DNA of 64,000 nt from Sulfitobacter sp. M39 (GTDB taxonomy: Bacteria > Pseudomonadota > Alphaproteobacteria > Rhodobacterales > Rhodobacteraceae), in contig NZ_WMDZ01000001.1 of the NCBI RefSeq assembly GCF_021735935.1, positions 744,001-808,000 of the forward strand. Reading direction: 5' to 3'. Below, one piece after another: positions 48,850 through 58,276 of this stretch. Position 1 is the stretch's first letter, and each line of letters starts with the position of its first letter. The notes beneath the pieces are model-generated. The model was not told the DNA's origin. It did no database searches and saw only the letters and a program-made list of their open reading frames with translations. Made by a program: the position numbers and the translations under genes.

Positions 48850-49611
48850 ATGGCAAAACCGATTATGGCCCGCGCCACTGCCGTATGGCTGGTGGACAAC
48901 ACAACCTTGAGCTTCAAACAGATCGCGGATTTCGTGGAAATGCACGAGCTTGAAGTGCAGGGCATCGCGGATGGTGACGTGGCGCAAGGCGTGAAGGGCT
49001 TTGACCCGATTGCCAACAACCAGCTGACCGAAGAAGAGATCGAAAAAGGGCAGGCAAGCCCGCTGCACAAGCTCAAGCTCAAGTTCAACGCGTCTGCCCA
49101 AGGCGAAGAGAAACGTCGCGGCCCGCGCTATACGCCGCTGTCCAAACGTCAGGACCGCCCCGCGTCGATCTACTGGCTGGTCAAGTTCCACCCCGAACTC
49201 TCCGACGGGCAGGTCAGCAAGCTGGTCGGCACCACCAAGCCAACCATTCAGGCGATCCGCGAGCGGACGCACTGGAACATTGCGAACATCCAGCCGATCG
49301 ATCCCGTGGCTTTGGGCCTGTGCAAACAGTCCGAACTGGACGCCGCCGTTCAGAAAGCCGCTGCCAAGAAAGCGGCCGAAGGGGGCTTGATGACCGATGA
49401 CGAACGCCGCCGTCTGGTCAGCACCGAACAATCGCTTGGCATGGATGCGGAACCGAAGATGCCGACCTCTATCGAAGGTCTGGAAACCTTTACCCTGTCC
49501 GGCAACCCTGCGGATGACGAAGAAAAAGACCACGGCGACTATTCTGACGCCGACAGTTTCTTCAAGCTGCCCGAGGGCGGTTCCGACGCGGATGAAGACG
49601 ACGACAAATAA
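48850..49611 (+). CDS. trcR: Cell-cycle transcriptional regulator TrcR (DUF1013)
   Basis: 253 aa: MAKPIMARATAVWLVDNTTL. The DUF1013 core (YTPLSKRQDRPASIYWLVKF, GTTKPTIQAIRERTHWN) is conserved in Alphaproteobacteria, where TrcR is associated with RNA polymerase and cell-cycle gene expression. The last 60 residues are acidic. GGAGAG ribosome site. Confidence 0.9.
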   Translation: MAKPIMARATAVWLVDNTTLSFKQIADFVEMHELEVQGIADGDVAQGVKGFDPIANNQLTEEEIEKGQASPLHKLKLKFNASAQGEEKRRGPRYTPLSKRQDRPASIYWLVKFHPELSDGQVSKLVGTTKPTIQAIRERTHWNIANIQPIDPVALGLCKQSELDAAVQKAAAKKAAEGGLMTDDERRRLVSTEQSLGMDAEPKMPTSIEGLETFTLSGNPADDEEKDHGDYSDADSFFKLPEGGSDADEDDDK

Positions 49612-49719
49612 TTCGGTTCCGCCCATCTGGCGGCTTCGGAACAAATCCGCTTAACCTCGTGTTGGGCTAGGGGTGCAGGGCAACCGCTCTGCGCCCCTTT
49701 TTTGACGTAGGGGGCATGC

Positions 49720-50823
49720 ATGCTGGCGACGATATTACTCGGGCTGTTTTGGGGCGTTGTTGCACTCATTGCCGCGATCAGCGTGCTTCCCTTTAGCAAG
49801 ATACCGCACGGCGCGATCCGGGGGATGGCATTCCCCCGTGAGCAGCTGTTTGTGTTGACCGCTGCGCTGGCTGCCGTGGCGCTGGTGTTTCTTGAACCTG
49901 ACCATCGCAATCCGGCGCTGGCGATCCTTGCTGTGATTGCGGCGATCCACACGGGCTACATCCTGAAATTCACGCCGCTCTGGCCGCGCCAATCGGTGGA
50001 TGCGACAAAGGCAGAGGCCGCTGACGCGGAAAACCGTGTCACCATCCTTGCGTCAAACGTGAAACAATCCAATCGCCAGTATCAGCGATTGGTCGACCTG
50101 ATACGCAACGAAGACCCCGATATCGCCGCGGCGCTTGAGGTGGACCCCGACTGGGTCGATGCGCTTTATGACGCGCTGAAAGGCCAGTACCCCCATTGGG
50201 TGAAGGTGCCCAAGGACAACTCCTATGGCGTGGTCATGATGTCCAAGATGGAGGTGTCAGAGACGCAGGTGCGGGACCTGCTGGTTGATGATGTGCCGTC
50301 GATCCGGACCAAGGTCGCGATGCCGTCGGGGCGGATGTGGCGGTTGTATATCGTGCACCCCGAACCCCCCGTGCCCTATCACGATACCAAGGGCCGCGAC
50401 GGAGAGATCGCGTTGGTCGGCATCGAAGCCAGTAAGGACGATCTGCCCGCTATCGTGACAGGCGATCTGAACGACGTGGCCTGGTCCACCACCACCCGCC
50501 GGTTTCAGCGGCTATCGGGATTGCTGGACCCACGGGTCGGACGTGGATTCTATAACACGTTCCATGCGGGTATTGCCGTCATGCGCTGGCCGCTTGATCA
50601 TCTGTTCCATGATGCAGAATTCTGCCTGATCCGTATGTCGCGTATGCCCAATATCGGGTCCGACCACTTCCCGATCCTGTTCTCGCTTGCCCTGACAGGG
50701 GAGCCGCAGTCGAATTCCACGCCCGAACAAAGCGACGCCGAAGAGCGCGCGGAGGTGCGGGAAATGGCAGCCGAAGAACGCGAAAAGGACCGCGAAGCCA
50801 TCGGCACGGATTGGGAAAAATAA
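49720..50823 (+). CDS. Endonuclease/exonuclease/phosphatase-family membrane protein
   Basis: 367 aa. Three N-terminal hydrophobic segments (about 1-90) are followed by an EEP domain: NVKQSNRQYQRLV, DIAAALEVD, VTGDLNDVAW and GSDHFPILFSL supply the expected Asn, Glu, Asp/Asn and catalytic His. The C-terminal tail is charged (Glu/Arg-rich). EEP proteins of this membrane type are phosphodiesterases of unknown target. Monocistronic. Confidence 0.88.
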   Translation: MLATILLGLFWGVVALIAAISVLPFSKIPHGAIRGMAFPREQLFVLTAALAAVALVFLEPDHRNPALAILAVIAAIHTGYILKFTPLWPRQSVDATKAEAADAENRVTILASNVKQSNRQYQRLVDLIRNEDPDIAAALEVDPDWVDALYDALKGQYPHWVKVPKDNSYGVVMMSKMEVSETQVRDLLVDDVPSIRTKVAMPSGRMWRLYIVHPEPPVPYHDTKGRDGEIALVGIEASKDDLPAIVTGDLNDVAWSTTTRRFQRLSGLLDPRVGRGFYNTFHAGIAVMRWPLDHLFHDAEFCLIRMSRMPNIGSDHFPILFSLALTGEPQSNSTPEQSDAEERAEVREMAAEEREKDREAIGTDWEK

Positions 50824-51075
50824 CCCCGATCCGTCACTGCTCACCGGTACGCAGCGCTTTGCGTGCCGCCTTGAAAAACGAATTGTCGTATCAAGTATTT
50901 TGCCACTTGCGCGAATCTGAAAACAGCGTAAATGCGCGCTTACAGACGCCAACGCACGCGCCTCTGGCCGGTCCGTCTGTCCGCGGATTGACCCCGCGCC
51001 TATGCAGCGACGGTAACGTCTCTTGAAACGACATGTTAGGGTACTCCCGCCCTTCCTTGCTCTTTGGAGATGACC

Positions 51076-52248
51076 ATGAACGCCACAGCTACCGCCACCG
51101 TGAACACATCCGCAGCATCGAACTATGACGAAGCGGCTGATTACATCTGGAACAACAGCTTCGACAAACCGACTCTTGTCGTCAGCCGCGCCCGTGTGGG
51201 TGTACAATACGACGCGCTGCAAGCCGGTCTGGGCGATGCGCGGATTCACTATGCGGTAAAGGCGAACCCCGCCCCCGAGATCATTCGTATGCTGGTCGAA
51301 CGCGGCTCGGGCTTTGATGCGGCGTCGCGTCAGGAGATCGAGCTGTGTCTGTCCCAAGGGGCGGATCCTGCGAAAATCTCTTTCGGCAACACCATCAAAC
51401 GCGGCGTTGATATCGCCTTTGCCCATTCCATCGGGGTGACCATGTTCGCCGCCGACTGCGAGGCGGAGCTCGACAAGATCGCAGAGCACGCCCCCGGCGC
51501 GCGCGTCTATATCCGTCTGATCGTCGAGAATTCCATGGCGGACTGGCCGCTGACCCGCAAGTTCGGCTGCGCGGGCTCGTTGCTGCCAAGCCTGCTGGAG
51601 TACACCAAATCCGTGGGTCTCGTGCCTTATGGCCTGTCGTTTCACGTCGGTTCGCAAACCCGTCGCGCCGAATACTGGCACCCCGTTCTGGATCAGGTCG
51701 CCCCGCTATGGCACGCCGCGAAAGAAGCAGGGCACGACCTGCAACTGCTCAACATCGGCGGCGGTTTTCCTGCCTATCACGGTGATCCGGTGGATGCGCC
51801 GCGCGGCTATGCCGCCGCAGTCGTTGCCGCTGTCAACGAACGCTTTGGCGAGATTCCGGTCCTGATGGCAGAGCCGGGCCGCGGCATGGTCGCAGAGGCA
51901 GGGCATATCGCGGCCGAAGTGTTGCTGGTGTCGCGCAAATCGGCAGAGGCGGCGCGCCGGTGGGTGTATCTGGATATCGGGCGTTTTTCCGGTCTGGCCG
52001 AAACCGAGGGCGAGGCGATCCGCTATGAATTCGTGACCCCGCATGACGGCAAGCCTGTCGGCCCCTGCGTGCTGGCGGGGCCATCTTGTGACAGTGCTGA
52101 TGTGCTTTATGAAAAGAATCCGGTTGACCTTCCACTTGACCTAAGGGACGGTGACAAAATCTTGATCAAGAACTGCGGCGCTTACACCAGCTCGTACAGT
52201 TCGGTCGGCTTTAACGGGTTTCCGCCGCTTGATGTATTGGTCCTGTAA
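51076..52248 (+). CDS. Ornithine/diaminopimelate decarboxylase family enzyme (fold III PLP), probably ornithine decarboxylase
   Basis: 390 aa; the ATG at 51076 has GGAG seven bases upstream. PLP Lys62 in HYAVKANPAP; FHVGSQ, NIGGGFP, AEPGRGMVAEAG and the C-terminal GPSCDSADVLY with the dimer-interface catalytic Cys that ornithine decarboxylases use. Short compared with DAP decarboxylase, matching the alanine-racemase-fold ODC. It would make putrescine. A 252-bp leader precedes it; I see no gene there. Confidence 0.88.
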   Translation: MNATATATVNTSAASNYDEAADYIWNNSFDKPTLVVSRARVGVQYDALQAGLGDARIHYAVKANPAPEIIRMLVERGSGFDAASRQEIELCLSQGADPAKISFGNTIKRGVDIAFAHSIGVTMFAADCEAELDKIAEHAPGARVYIRLIVENSMADWPLTRKFGCAGSLLPSLLEYTKSVGLVPYGLSFHVGSQTRRAEYWHPVLDQVAPLWHAAKEAGHDLQLLNIGGGFPAYHGDPVDAPRGYAAAVVAAVNERFGEIPVLMAEPGRGMVAEAGHIAAEVLLVSRKSAEAARRWVYLDIGRFSGLAETEGEAIRYEFVTPHDGKPVGPCVLAGPSCDSADVLYEKNPVDLPLDLRDGDKILIKNCGAYTSSYSSVGFNGFPPLDVLVL

Positions 52249-52273
52249 CAGGATCATCAACGTCGCGCGGGAA

Positions 52274-52305
52274 GGGCCGTCTGCTTTGGGAGGAGCAGGC
52301 GGCCC
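52274..52305 (+). terminator. Hairpin after the ornithine decarboxylase-like gene
   Basis: A 12-bp stem (GGGCCGTCTGCT/AGCAGGCGGCCC, one G-U) with an 8-nt loop, 25 bp past the stop. Followed by ATCTATT rather than a T-run; fair terminator candidate. Confidence 0.55.
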
Positions 52306-52441
52306 ATCTATTGTCAGCCCTATGGTTTGACGCGGGGGTTTTACCCGCGGTTTGTGCCGTTTTTACGGGAAACTCTTGACTTCCGCGGCCCCAAACGGTG
52401 TACCTGCCCCGAACAATTCTAGCCCTCGAAAGGGACCCGTC

Positions 52442-54292
52442 ATGCACGCATATCGCAGCCATACATGCGCCGATCTGAGCAAGGAAAACGTTGGCGACAA
52501 GGTTCGCCTGTCCGGGTGGGTGCACCGTGTGCGCGACCACGGTGGTATCCTGTTTATCGACCTGCGCGACCATTACGGCATGACCCAAGTGCTGTGCGAC
52601 CCTGATTCCCCCGTCTTTGCCGAGGTGGAAAAGGTGCGGTCTGAATGGTGTATCCGCATCGATGGCGAGGTAAAGGCCCGCGACGCCGATCTGGTCAACA
52701 CCAAGATCCCCACCGGCGAGATCGAAGTTTTCGTGCGCGACATCGAAGTGCTGGGCCCGTCGAAAGAGCTGCCTTTGCAGGTCTTTGGCGATCAGGAATA
52801 CCCCGAGGAAACCCGTCTGCGCTATCGCTACCTCGACCTGCGTCGCGAGAAAATGCAGGACAACATGGTGCTGCGGTCCGATGTTGTGTCGTCGATCCGC
52901 AAGCGCATGTGGGACCAGAACTTCAAAGAATTCCAAACGCCGATCATCACCGCGTCTTCCCCCGAAGGGGCGCGCGACTTCCTCGTGCCGTCGCGTCTGC
53001 ACCCGGGCAAGTTCTACGCTTTGCCGCAGGCCCCGCAGCAGTTCAAACAGCTGCTGATGGTGTCCGGCTTTGACAAGTATTTCCAGATCGCGCCGTGTTT
53101 CCGCGACGAAGACCCGCGCGCGGACCGGTCCCCCACCGATTTCTACCAGCTCGACCTCGAGATGTCCTTTGTCGAACAGCAAGACGTGTTCGACACCATC
53201 CAGCCTGTGCTGACCGGCATTTTCGAAGAATTCGGCGGCGGCAAGACTGTGGATCAGGAATGGCCGCAAATCTCTTATAAAGATGCGGCGCTGTGGTATG
53301 GCTCTGACAAGCCCGACCTGCGTAACCCGATCAAGATGCAGGTCGTGTCCGACCATTTCGCGGGCTCCGGCTTTGCGATCTTTGCCAAACTGCTGGAACA
53401 GGAAGGCACCGAAATCCGCGCCATTCCCGCGCCCACAGGCGGCAGCCGCAAGTTCTGCGACCGCATGAACGCCTTTGCGCAAAAAGAAGGGCTGCCCGGC
53501 ATGGGCTATATCTTCTGGCGCGAGAAAACCGCCGACAGCGTGGCGCAGGAACTGGGTATCACGGTGAAAGAAGCCCAAGCCAAGCTGAAAGCCGGTGAGG
53601 TCGAAGGGGGCATGGAAGCAGCGGGCCCGCTGGCCAAAAACATCGGGCCAGAGCGTACCGAGGCGATCCGCCAGCAATTGGGTCTGGACGTTGGCGATGC
53701 AGCGTTCTTCCTTGGCGGCAAGCCCAAGTCCTTCGAAGGTGTCGCGGGCCGTGCCCGTAACGTCATCGGTGCCGAATTGGGTCTGACGGATGAAAACCGT
53801 TTCGCCTTTGCTTGGATCGTCGATTTCCCGATCTACGAGAAAGACGAAGAATCCGGCAAAATCGACTTTGAACACAACCCGTTCTCCATGCCGCAGGGCG
53901 GGATGGACGCGCTGATGGGCGACCCGCTTGAGGTGCTTGGCTATCAGTATGACCTTGCGTGTAACGGCTACGAACTGGTGTCCGGTGCCATCCGGAACCA
54001 CAAGCCAGAGATCATGTTCAAGGCGTTCGAGATCGCAGGCTACGGCAAGGACGAAGTCGAGAAGCGCTTCGGCGGCATGGTTAACGCGTTCCAATACGGT
54101 GCCCCGCCCCACGGTGGTTGTGCGGCCGGTATCGACCGGATCGTCATGTTGCTGGCAGAAGAGGCGAACATCCGCGAGGTGATCCTCTTCCCGATGAACC
54201 AGCGTGCCGAAGACCTGATGATGAACGCGCCAAGCGAGCCTCAGTCGGATCAGTTGATGGAGCTGGGTCTGCGAGTCATCCCGCAGGACTAA
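52442..54292 (+). CDS. aspS: Aspartate--tRNA ligase
   Basis: 616 aa starting [21 protein letters not shown]-terminal OB-fold anticodon domain (1-110), class II core with motif 2 [23 protein letters not shown] insertion (about 300-420), and motif 3 [19 protein letters not shown]. No asnS is seen in the window; many relatives are non-discriminating and mischarge tRNA-Asn, but that cannot be judged here. Strong terminator downstream. Confidence 0.97.
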   Translation: MHAYRSHTCADLSKENVGDKVRLSGWVHRVRDHGGILFIDLRDHYGMTQVLCDPDSPVFAEVEKVRSEWCIRIDGEVKARDADLVNTKIPTGEIEVFVRDIEVLGPSKELPLQVFGDQEYPEETRLRYRYLDLRREKMQDNMVLRSDVVSSIRKRMWDQNFKEFQTPIITASSPEGARDFLVPSRLHPGKFYALPQAPQQFKQLLMVSGFDKYFQIAPCFRDEDPRADRSPTDFYQLDLEMSFVEQQDVFDTIQPVLTGIFEEFGGGKTVDQEWPQISYKDAALWYGSDKPDLRNPIKMQVVSDHFAGSGFAIFAKLLEQEGTEIRAIPAPTGGSRKFCDRMNAFAQKEGLPGMGYIFWREKTADSVAQELGITVKEAQAKLKAGEVEGGMEAAGPLAKNIGPERTEAIRQQLGLDVGDAAFFLGGKPKSFEGVAGRARNVIGAELGLTDENRFAFAWIVDFPIYEKDEESGKIDFEHNPFSMPQGGMDALMGDPLEVLGYQYDLACNGYELVSGAIRNHKPEIMFKAFEIAGYGKDEVEKRFGGMVNAFQYGAPPHGGCAAGIDRIVMLLAEEANIREVILFPMNQRAEDLMMNAPSEPQSDQLMELGLRVIPQD

Positions 54293-54312
54293 GCCCTGCA
54301 ACATACCCATAG

Positions 54313-54349
54313 AAAAGCCCGCCTTTGATTTGTCAAAGGCGGGCTTTTT
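54313..54349 (+). terminator. Rho-independent terminator of aspS
   Basis: A 16-bp perfect stem (AAAAGCCCGCCTTTGA and complement) with a 4-nt loop and TTTTT. It may also serve the convergent 53-codon gene on the minus strand. Confidence 0.92.
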
Positions 54350-54419
54350 CGTTTGAACGCGATGGAACCGCGTTGGTGTCGGGGTGGTGGTCTATGTCGG
54401 GATGGCATGTGCCCGAGGC

Positions 54420-54581
54420 TCAGAAACCGGCTTGCGCAACCTCTACCACGGTCTGTGCGCCAAAGTCGCGCGCATGGGCAAATGCCAGTGCCACGATCGC
54501 CACACCCACCACATTCGCCGCAAAGACGGTCCAGTCGAAACTGGTTTCCTTGGCGTAGATGCGGCGCAGTTTGATGAACAT
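54420..54581 (-). CDS. 53-aa single-helix membrane protein
   Basis: Starts MFIKLRRIYAKETSFDWTVF with AAGGGGG seven bases upstream. Basic N-terminus, one hydrophobic helix (about 18-36: VFAANVVGVAIVALAFA) and an amphipathic end. The family is unknown to me. The good ribosome site and lack of overlap with other genes support it as real; divergent from the GNAT gene. Confidence 0.6.
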   Translation of the reverse strand: MFIKLRRIYAKETSFDWTVFAANVVGVAIVALAFAHARDFGAQTVVEVAQAGF

Positions 54582-54747
54582 GACGTGCCCCCTTGGGATG
54601 GATGGCGTGGGTGGGTTGGTGGTTGCGGATGCCGTCAGCCTCGCAGGCGTTTGTGGCAAAAACAGGACTTTTCTGCGCTCTGGATTGGGTGATGTCATAT
54701 GACATTCGGGTCTTGGCGCTGACAGCGCTTGGCCTTAACGTAAGCGC

Positions 54748-55473
54748 ATGAAACAAGATGACCAGCCCCCCGGCCCACTTGGTGCCCCTGTCGCAGATTT
54801 TTCCGTCCCGCAGCGTCCGCCGCGGTTGGTGATGACGGGCCGCTACGCCCAGCTTGAACCGCTGAACGCCGAGGCCCACGCCGCCCTGCTGTTCCGCGCC
54901 TTTGAAGGGCAGGATCAGCTGTGGCATTATATGTATGACGGGCCGTTTTCATCCTCGGCCCAGTTTCACCGCTGGGTGCGCGAGGTCGAAACCAAGGACG
55001 ACCCGCTGTTCTACGCGATCAAGAACCTTGAGACAGGGCATATCGAAGGGGTGGCAAGCTATCTGCGCATCGCGCCAGAGGCCGGATCGATAGAGGTCGG
55101 GTCAATCACCTTTGGGCCCGCGTTGCAGCGCACACGGGCGGCGACGGATGCCATGTATCTGATGATGAAATGGGCGTTCGAGGCGGGATACCGTCGGTAT
55201 GAATGGAAGTGTAACGCGCTGAACATGCCGTCGCGCCGTGCCGCGCAACGCTTGGGCTTCAGCTACGAAGGCATCTTCCGGCAGGCGGCTGTCGTTAAAG
55301 GGCGCAACCGCGATACGGCATGGTTTGCGGCGATTGACGCCGAATGGCCGGGCCTGCGCGAAGCCTTCGAGGCGTGGCTTTCCCCCGCAAACTTTGACGC
55401 AGAGGGCAAGCAGCGCGAACGGTTGGGCGATCTGACCAGCCTCGTGCGGGTGTCGAGTGACCCGTTGACGTGA
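54748..55473 (+). CDS. GNAT acetyltransferase (RimJ/RimL type)
   Basis: 241 aa. The acetyl-CoA motifs FGPALQRTRAATDAMYLMMK and WKCNALNMPSRRAAQRLGFS plus YEGIFRQAAVVKGRNRDTAW are typical of the RimJ/RimL/YdaF-like branch. Substrate unknown (protein N-termini or small amines). No operon partner. Confidence 0.9.
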   Translation: MKQDDQPPGPLGAPVADFSVPQRPPRLVMTGRYAQLEPLNAEAHAALLFRAFEGQDQLWHYMYDGPFSSSAQFHRWVREVETKDDPLFYAIKNLETGHIEGVASYLRIAPEAGSIEVGSITFGPALQRTRAATDAMYLMMKWAFEAGYRRYEWKCNALNMPSRRAAQRLGFSYEGIFRQAAVVKGRNRDTAWFAAIDAEWPGLREAFEAWLSPANFDAEGKQRERLGDLTSLVRVSSDPLT

Positions 55474-55480
55474 CCCGCGA

Positions 55481-56200
55481 CTAGATCGCGATCTGCCGCA
55501 TCAGGCGTTGGCGCAAGACCGACCGGATCACCCGTTGTTCTTCCATCGCAGGCAGGCCCAAGGTGCTGCGTGCTGCCAGCGCTGTCGCCGCCTGTTCCAG
55601 TGCTGCATCCCGCGCACTGCGCGCCACGCCGGTCAGAAACTGCGCGACATATTCCAGCGTCTGAGGCGTACAGGGGCCGGACAGAACGTCATCCATATGC
55701 GCCATGTCATCCTGCAACGCGATAGTGTCGGGCGTGATCGTTTCATCGGCAAGCACGGACAGCCCCAGCGGACGGTGATGCTGGGGCAGGGCGGCCAGCA
55801 CGACCTGCTGAAACTGTGACAAAGATTGCAACGGTTTGCTCATGAAGCGGTCTGCCCCTGCGGCCAGCGCATCCGCCGCCAGATGGGTCTCCCCCGAAAT
55901 CGCCAGTAGCGCATCCACGCGGGGCTGCGATTGTGCCAGTTCCGCAATCAGATCAATGCCGTTTCCGTCTGGTAACCCCAGATCGGCAATCACGATCGAC
56001 GGGCGGTAGACCTGCAAATGCCGCCGCGCGGCGCGCAGGCTGTCGGCCCGTCTGATCCGCGCGCCAGAGCGGAGACAGAGCAGTCGCATCGCCTCGCAGG
56101 CAAAGCGGCTGTCTTCGATCACCAGAACGGTAAGACCCAAAAGCGGGCGGTCGGCCGTGGGGGCGGGCAGGCTTTGGGCCTGATGTTCAAGCGTATCCAT
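55481..56200 (-). CDS. Orphan response regulator with uncharacterised helical C-terminal domain
   Basis: 239 aa. Receiver domain at about 22-140: acidic pair ED (29-30), phospho-Asp D73 (IVIADLGLPDG) and Lys in FMSKPL. The C-terminal 90 residues are helical and Ala-rich with no recognised HTH or enzymatic motif. The terminal RVIRSVLRQRLMRQIAI is basic. No kinase is adjacent. Output may be protein-protein. Confidence 0.85.
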   Translation of the reverse strand: MDTLEHQAQSLPAPTADRPLLGLTVLVIEDSRFACEAMRLLCLRSGARIRRADSLRAARRHLQVYRPSIVIADLGLPDGNGIDLIAELAQSQPRVDALLAISGETHLAADALAAGADRFMSKPLQSLSQFQQVVLAALPQHHRPLGLSVLADETITPDTIALQDDMAHMDDVLSGPCTPQTLEYVAQFLTGVARSARDAALEQAATALAARSTLGLPAMEEQRVIRSVLRQRLMRQIAI

Positions 56201-56331
56201 GATTCCTCCGTTATGCTTTGTGGGTGACCTATGGTTAGGCGCGCTTCGCTAATACGGTGTTAACGTGACGCATTGCTCTTGCGGCAGCGGCAGCCCATAA
56301 ACTGCGTCAAATGTAGATTTGAGGGAGAAGA

Positions 56332-56739
56332 ATGATGATCGGTCGCCTAAACCACGTAGCCATCGCCGTGCCGGACCTTGAGGCCGCTGCGGATCAATAT
56401 CGCAACGCTTTGGGTGCGAATGTCGGCCCCGCGCAAGACGAACCCGACCACGGCGTCACCGTGATCTTTATCGAACTGCCCAATACCAAGATCGAACTGC
56501 TTTACCCGCTGGGGGACGATAGCCCGATCAACGGTTTTCTGGAAAAGAACCCCGCCGGTGGCATCCACCACATCTGCTATGAGGTCGAAGACATCATCGC
56601 GGCGCGGGATCGCCTGAAAGAAAGCGGCGCGCGTGTTCTGGGGAACGGAGAGCCCAAGATCGGAGCCCACGGCAAGCCGGTGATCTTCCTGCACCCCAAA
56701 GACTTTAACGGCGCGCTGGTCGAGCTGGAGCAGGTGTAA
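56332..56739 (+). CDS. mce: Methylmalonyl-CoA epimerase
   Basis: 135 aa (or 134 from the second ATG at 56335; both fit the GGGAGAAGA site). A vicinal-oxygen-chelate fold: metal ligands likely His in RLNHVAIAVPD, His in GGIHHICYEVED, and Glu in LVELEQV. It epimerises methylmalonyl-CoA in propionyl-CoA assimilation and the ethylmalonyl-CoA pathway. DUF1467 gene follows 2 bp later. Confidence 0.95.
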   Translation: MMIGRLNHVAIAVPDLEAAADQYRNALGANVGPAQDEPDHGVTVIFIELPNTKIELLYPLGDDSPINGFLEKNPAGGIHHICYEVEDIIAARDRLKESGARVLGNGEPKIGAHGKPVIFLHPKDFNGALVELEQV

Positions 56740-56741
56740 CC

Positions 56742-57035
56742 ATGGCCGTCATGTCAGGCATCGTTCTGTTCACCGTGATCTGGTCGATGGTCTTTATGAT
56801 CCTGCTGCCGGTGCGGGTGCAAACCCAAGGGGATCTGGGGCAGATCGTCGAGGGCACCCATGCAGGGGCCCCCGAACATCACCATCTCAAGAAAAAGGCC
56901 CTGTGGACCACAGGTATCTCGGTCATTCTTTGGGCGATCATCGCAGGGATCATCCTGTCAGGTTGGTTCACCGTGGCCGATGTCGAACGTCTGTTGCACG
57001 GGGCCCCGACGCCAATTGGTGGAACAAATGGGTAA
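56742..57035 (+). CDS. DUF1467 family membrane protein
   Basis: 97 aa with two hydrophobic helices (about 5-24 and 52-75). Conserved MILLPVRVQTQGDLGQIVEG and GTHAGAPEHHHLKKKALWTT motifs are DUF1467 hallmarks. Function unknown; nearly always next to mce as I recall. Two bases after mce, so cotranscribed. The last 68 bp overlap the minus-strand EI24 gene. Confidence 0.9.
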   Translation: MAVMSGIVLFTVIWSMVFMILLPVRVQTQGDLGQIVEGTHAGAPEHHHLKKKALWTTGISVILWAIIAGIILSGWFTVADVERLLHGAPTPIGGTNG

Positions 57036-57702
57036 AGGTCGCCGCACCTAAGATCGGAATCACCAGATTCAGCAGGGGCACCGACAAGGGAATCGCCATC
57101 AACACGCCAGCGGCGAATATCGTAAGCCCATGTTTGCCACGCAAACGCTTTGCCTCGGTCCGGCCCACCCGCCGGATCGCGGCAAGAGTGAAATACTCGC
57201 GCCCCAGCAAGAAACCGTTCACGCTCCAGAAGATCAGGGGCGCGAAGGGGGCGAACATCAGGTACAGCACCAACGCCACGACGTTCACACCGATCAGCAC
57301 CCCCATGAAGTTCACCGTATCGCGCAGCGCATCGCCAAAGGGCACGGGCGTGGCGGGGGGCAGATGGGGGTAGTGTTCGGCCTCTACCGCGTCGGCCACA
57401 TCATCCAGAAACATCGACGTGATGGCCGAGGCGACGGGCACCATCAGGAACACCGACAGCACCATTAGCAGCAGCGCTGCCCCCCAGCTGAACAAATCGT
57501 CCAGCCAAGACACTTCGCCGAGGACGGGCAGCCAGTTGTCCTCTCCGGTCAGCCAGTCAATCAGCCAGACAAAGCCCGCAGACGCACCGACCAGCAGCAG
57601 CAACGCCAAGCCGACACCCAGCAGCAGCACGCGGCGAAAGCTTGGATCGCCGACCTGTCCAACAGCCAGCCCGAAGGCGCGAAAAATCTGTGCTATTGCC
57701 AT
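56968..57702 (-). CDS. EI24-domain membrane protein (CysZ-like)
   Basis: 244 aa. Four to six hydrophobic segments and the signatures SVFLMVPVASAITSMFLDDV and FWSVNGFLLGREYFTLAAIR, typical of the EI24/CysZ family. CysZ imports sulfate in some bacteria; this alphaproteobacterial form is uncharacterised. Its 3' end overlaps DUF1467 on the opposite strand by 68 bp, and its start overlaps the nitroreductase stop by 10 bp. Confidence 0.88.
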   Translation of the reverse strand: MAIAQIFRAFGLAVGQVGDPSFRRVLLLGVGLALLLLVGASAGFVWLIDWLTGEDNWLPVLGEVSWLDDLFSWGAALLLMVLSVFLMVPVASAITSMFLDDVADAVEAEHYPHLPPATPVPFGDALRDTVNFMGVLIGVNVVALVLYLMFAPFAPLIFWSVNGFLLGREYFTLAAIRRVGRTEAKRLRGKHGLTIFAAGVLMAIPLSVPLLNLVIPILGAATFTHLFHQLASGPRATDVRHRPR

Positions 57703-58265
57703 GTGGTGATCGCCGTGATGTCGGGGCGCCCGCGCTCTGGCGGAGCGGAGGTTTCGGTGCCGATATGGATGATGCCGGCGATGCGTTCATGTTCGGCGAG
57801 GTCGAAAGCCTCGGTCATGAAGGCGCGGTCGTGGCTGACCCAACCGCTCAGCCAGTTCGCGCCCCAGCCAGAGGCGAGCGCGGCATTGACCAGCGACAGG
57901 CAGACCCCGCCCACGGCATAGGTCTGTTCCAACGGCGGGATCTTGGGCGAGGGTTTCTGCACCTCGACCACAACAACCGCCAGATCGCCCTGATCGAATT
58001 GCCCGCGGCCCTTCTGGATCTGCTCGGGGTCGAGCGCCAGGGCGGTGCCGCGTGCTTCGGCAATGTCGGCCAGACGCGCCATCGCGGGCTTTTCGATCAC
58101 GATAAAACGCCAGGGCTCCAGCATCCCGTGATCCGGCGCGCGCGAGGCCACGGTCAACAGCACGGTCAGCGTGTCGCGGTCAGGGACCGGTGTGGTCAGG
58201 GTCTTGGCAGGGCGCGAACGGCGGGTTTGCAGGAAATGCAGCGCGTCGGGATTGGGTGTGGGCAT
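57693..58265 (-). CDS. Nitroreductase family protein (FMN-dependent)
   Basis: 190 aa. RRSRPAKTL near the N-terminus and RAPDHGMLEPWRFIVIE match the small YdjA-type nitroreductase family; ends with WQ. Reduces nitro compounds or quinones with NAD(P)H. It lies 11 bp after the deacetylase gene and overlaps the EI24 gene, so these minus-strand genes likely form an operon. Confidence 0.9.
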   Translation of the reverse strand: MPTPNPDALHFLQTRRSRPAKTLTTPVPDRDTLTVLLTVASRAPDHGMLEPWRFIVIEKPAMARLADIAEARGTALALDPEQIQKGRGQFDQGDLAVVVVEVQKPSPKIPPLEQTYAVGGVCLSLVNAALASGWGANWLSGWVSHDRAFMTEAFDLAEHERIAGIIHIGTETSAPPERGRPDITAITTWQ

Positions 58266-58276
58266 CGGGGTCTCTC

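Noticed and set aside
50824..51075. Possible polyamine-responsive leader before the ornithine decarboxylase-like gene
   Set aside because: I could find no clear conserved structure, uORF or riboswitch motif by eye.
52211..54310. A 699-codon minus-strand frame opposite aspS
   Set aside because: Shadow of a highly conserved synthetase gene; composition and lack of motifs show it is not coding.
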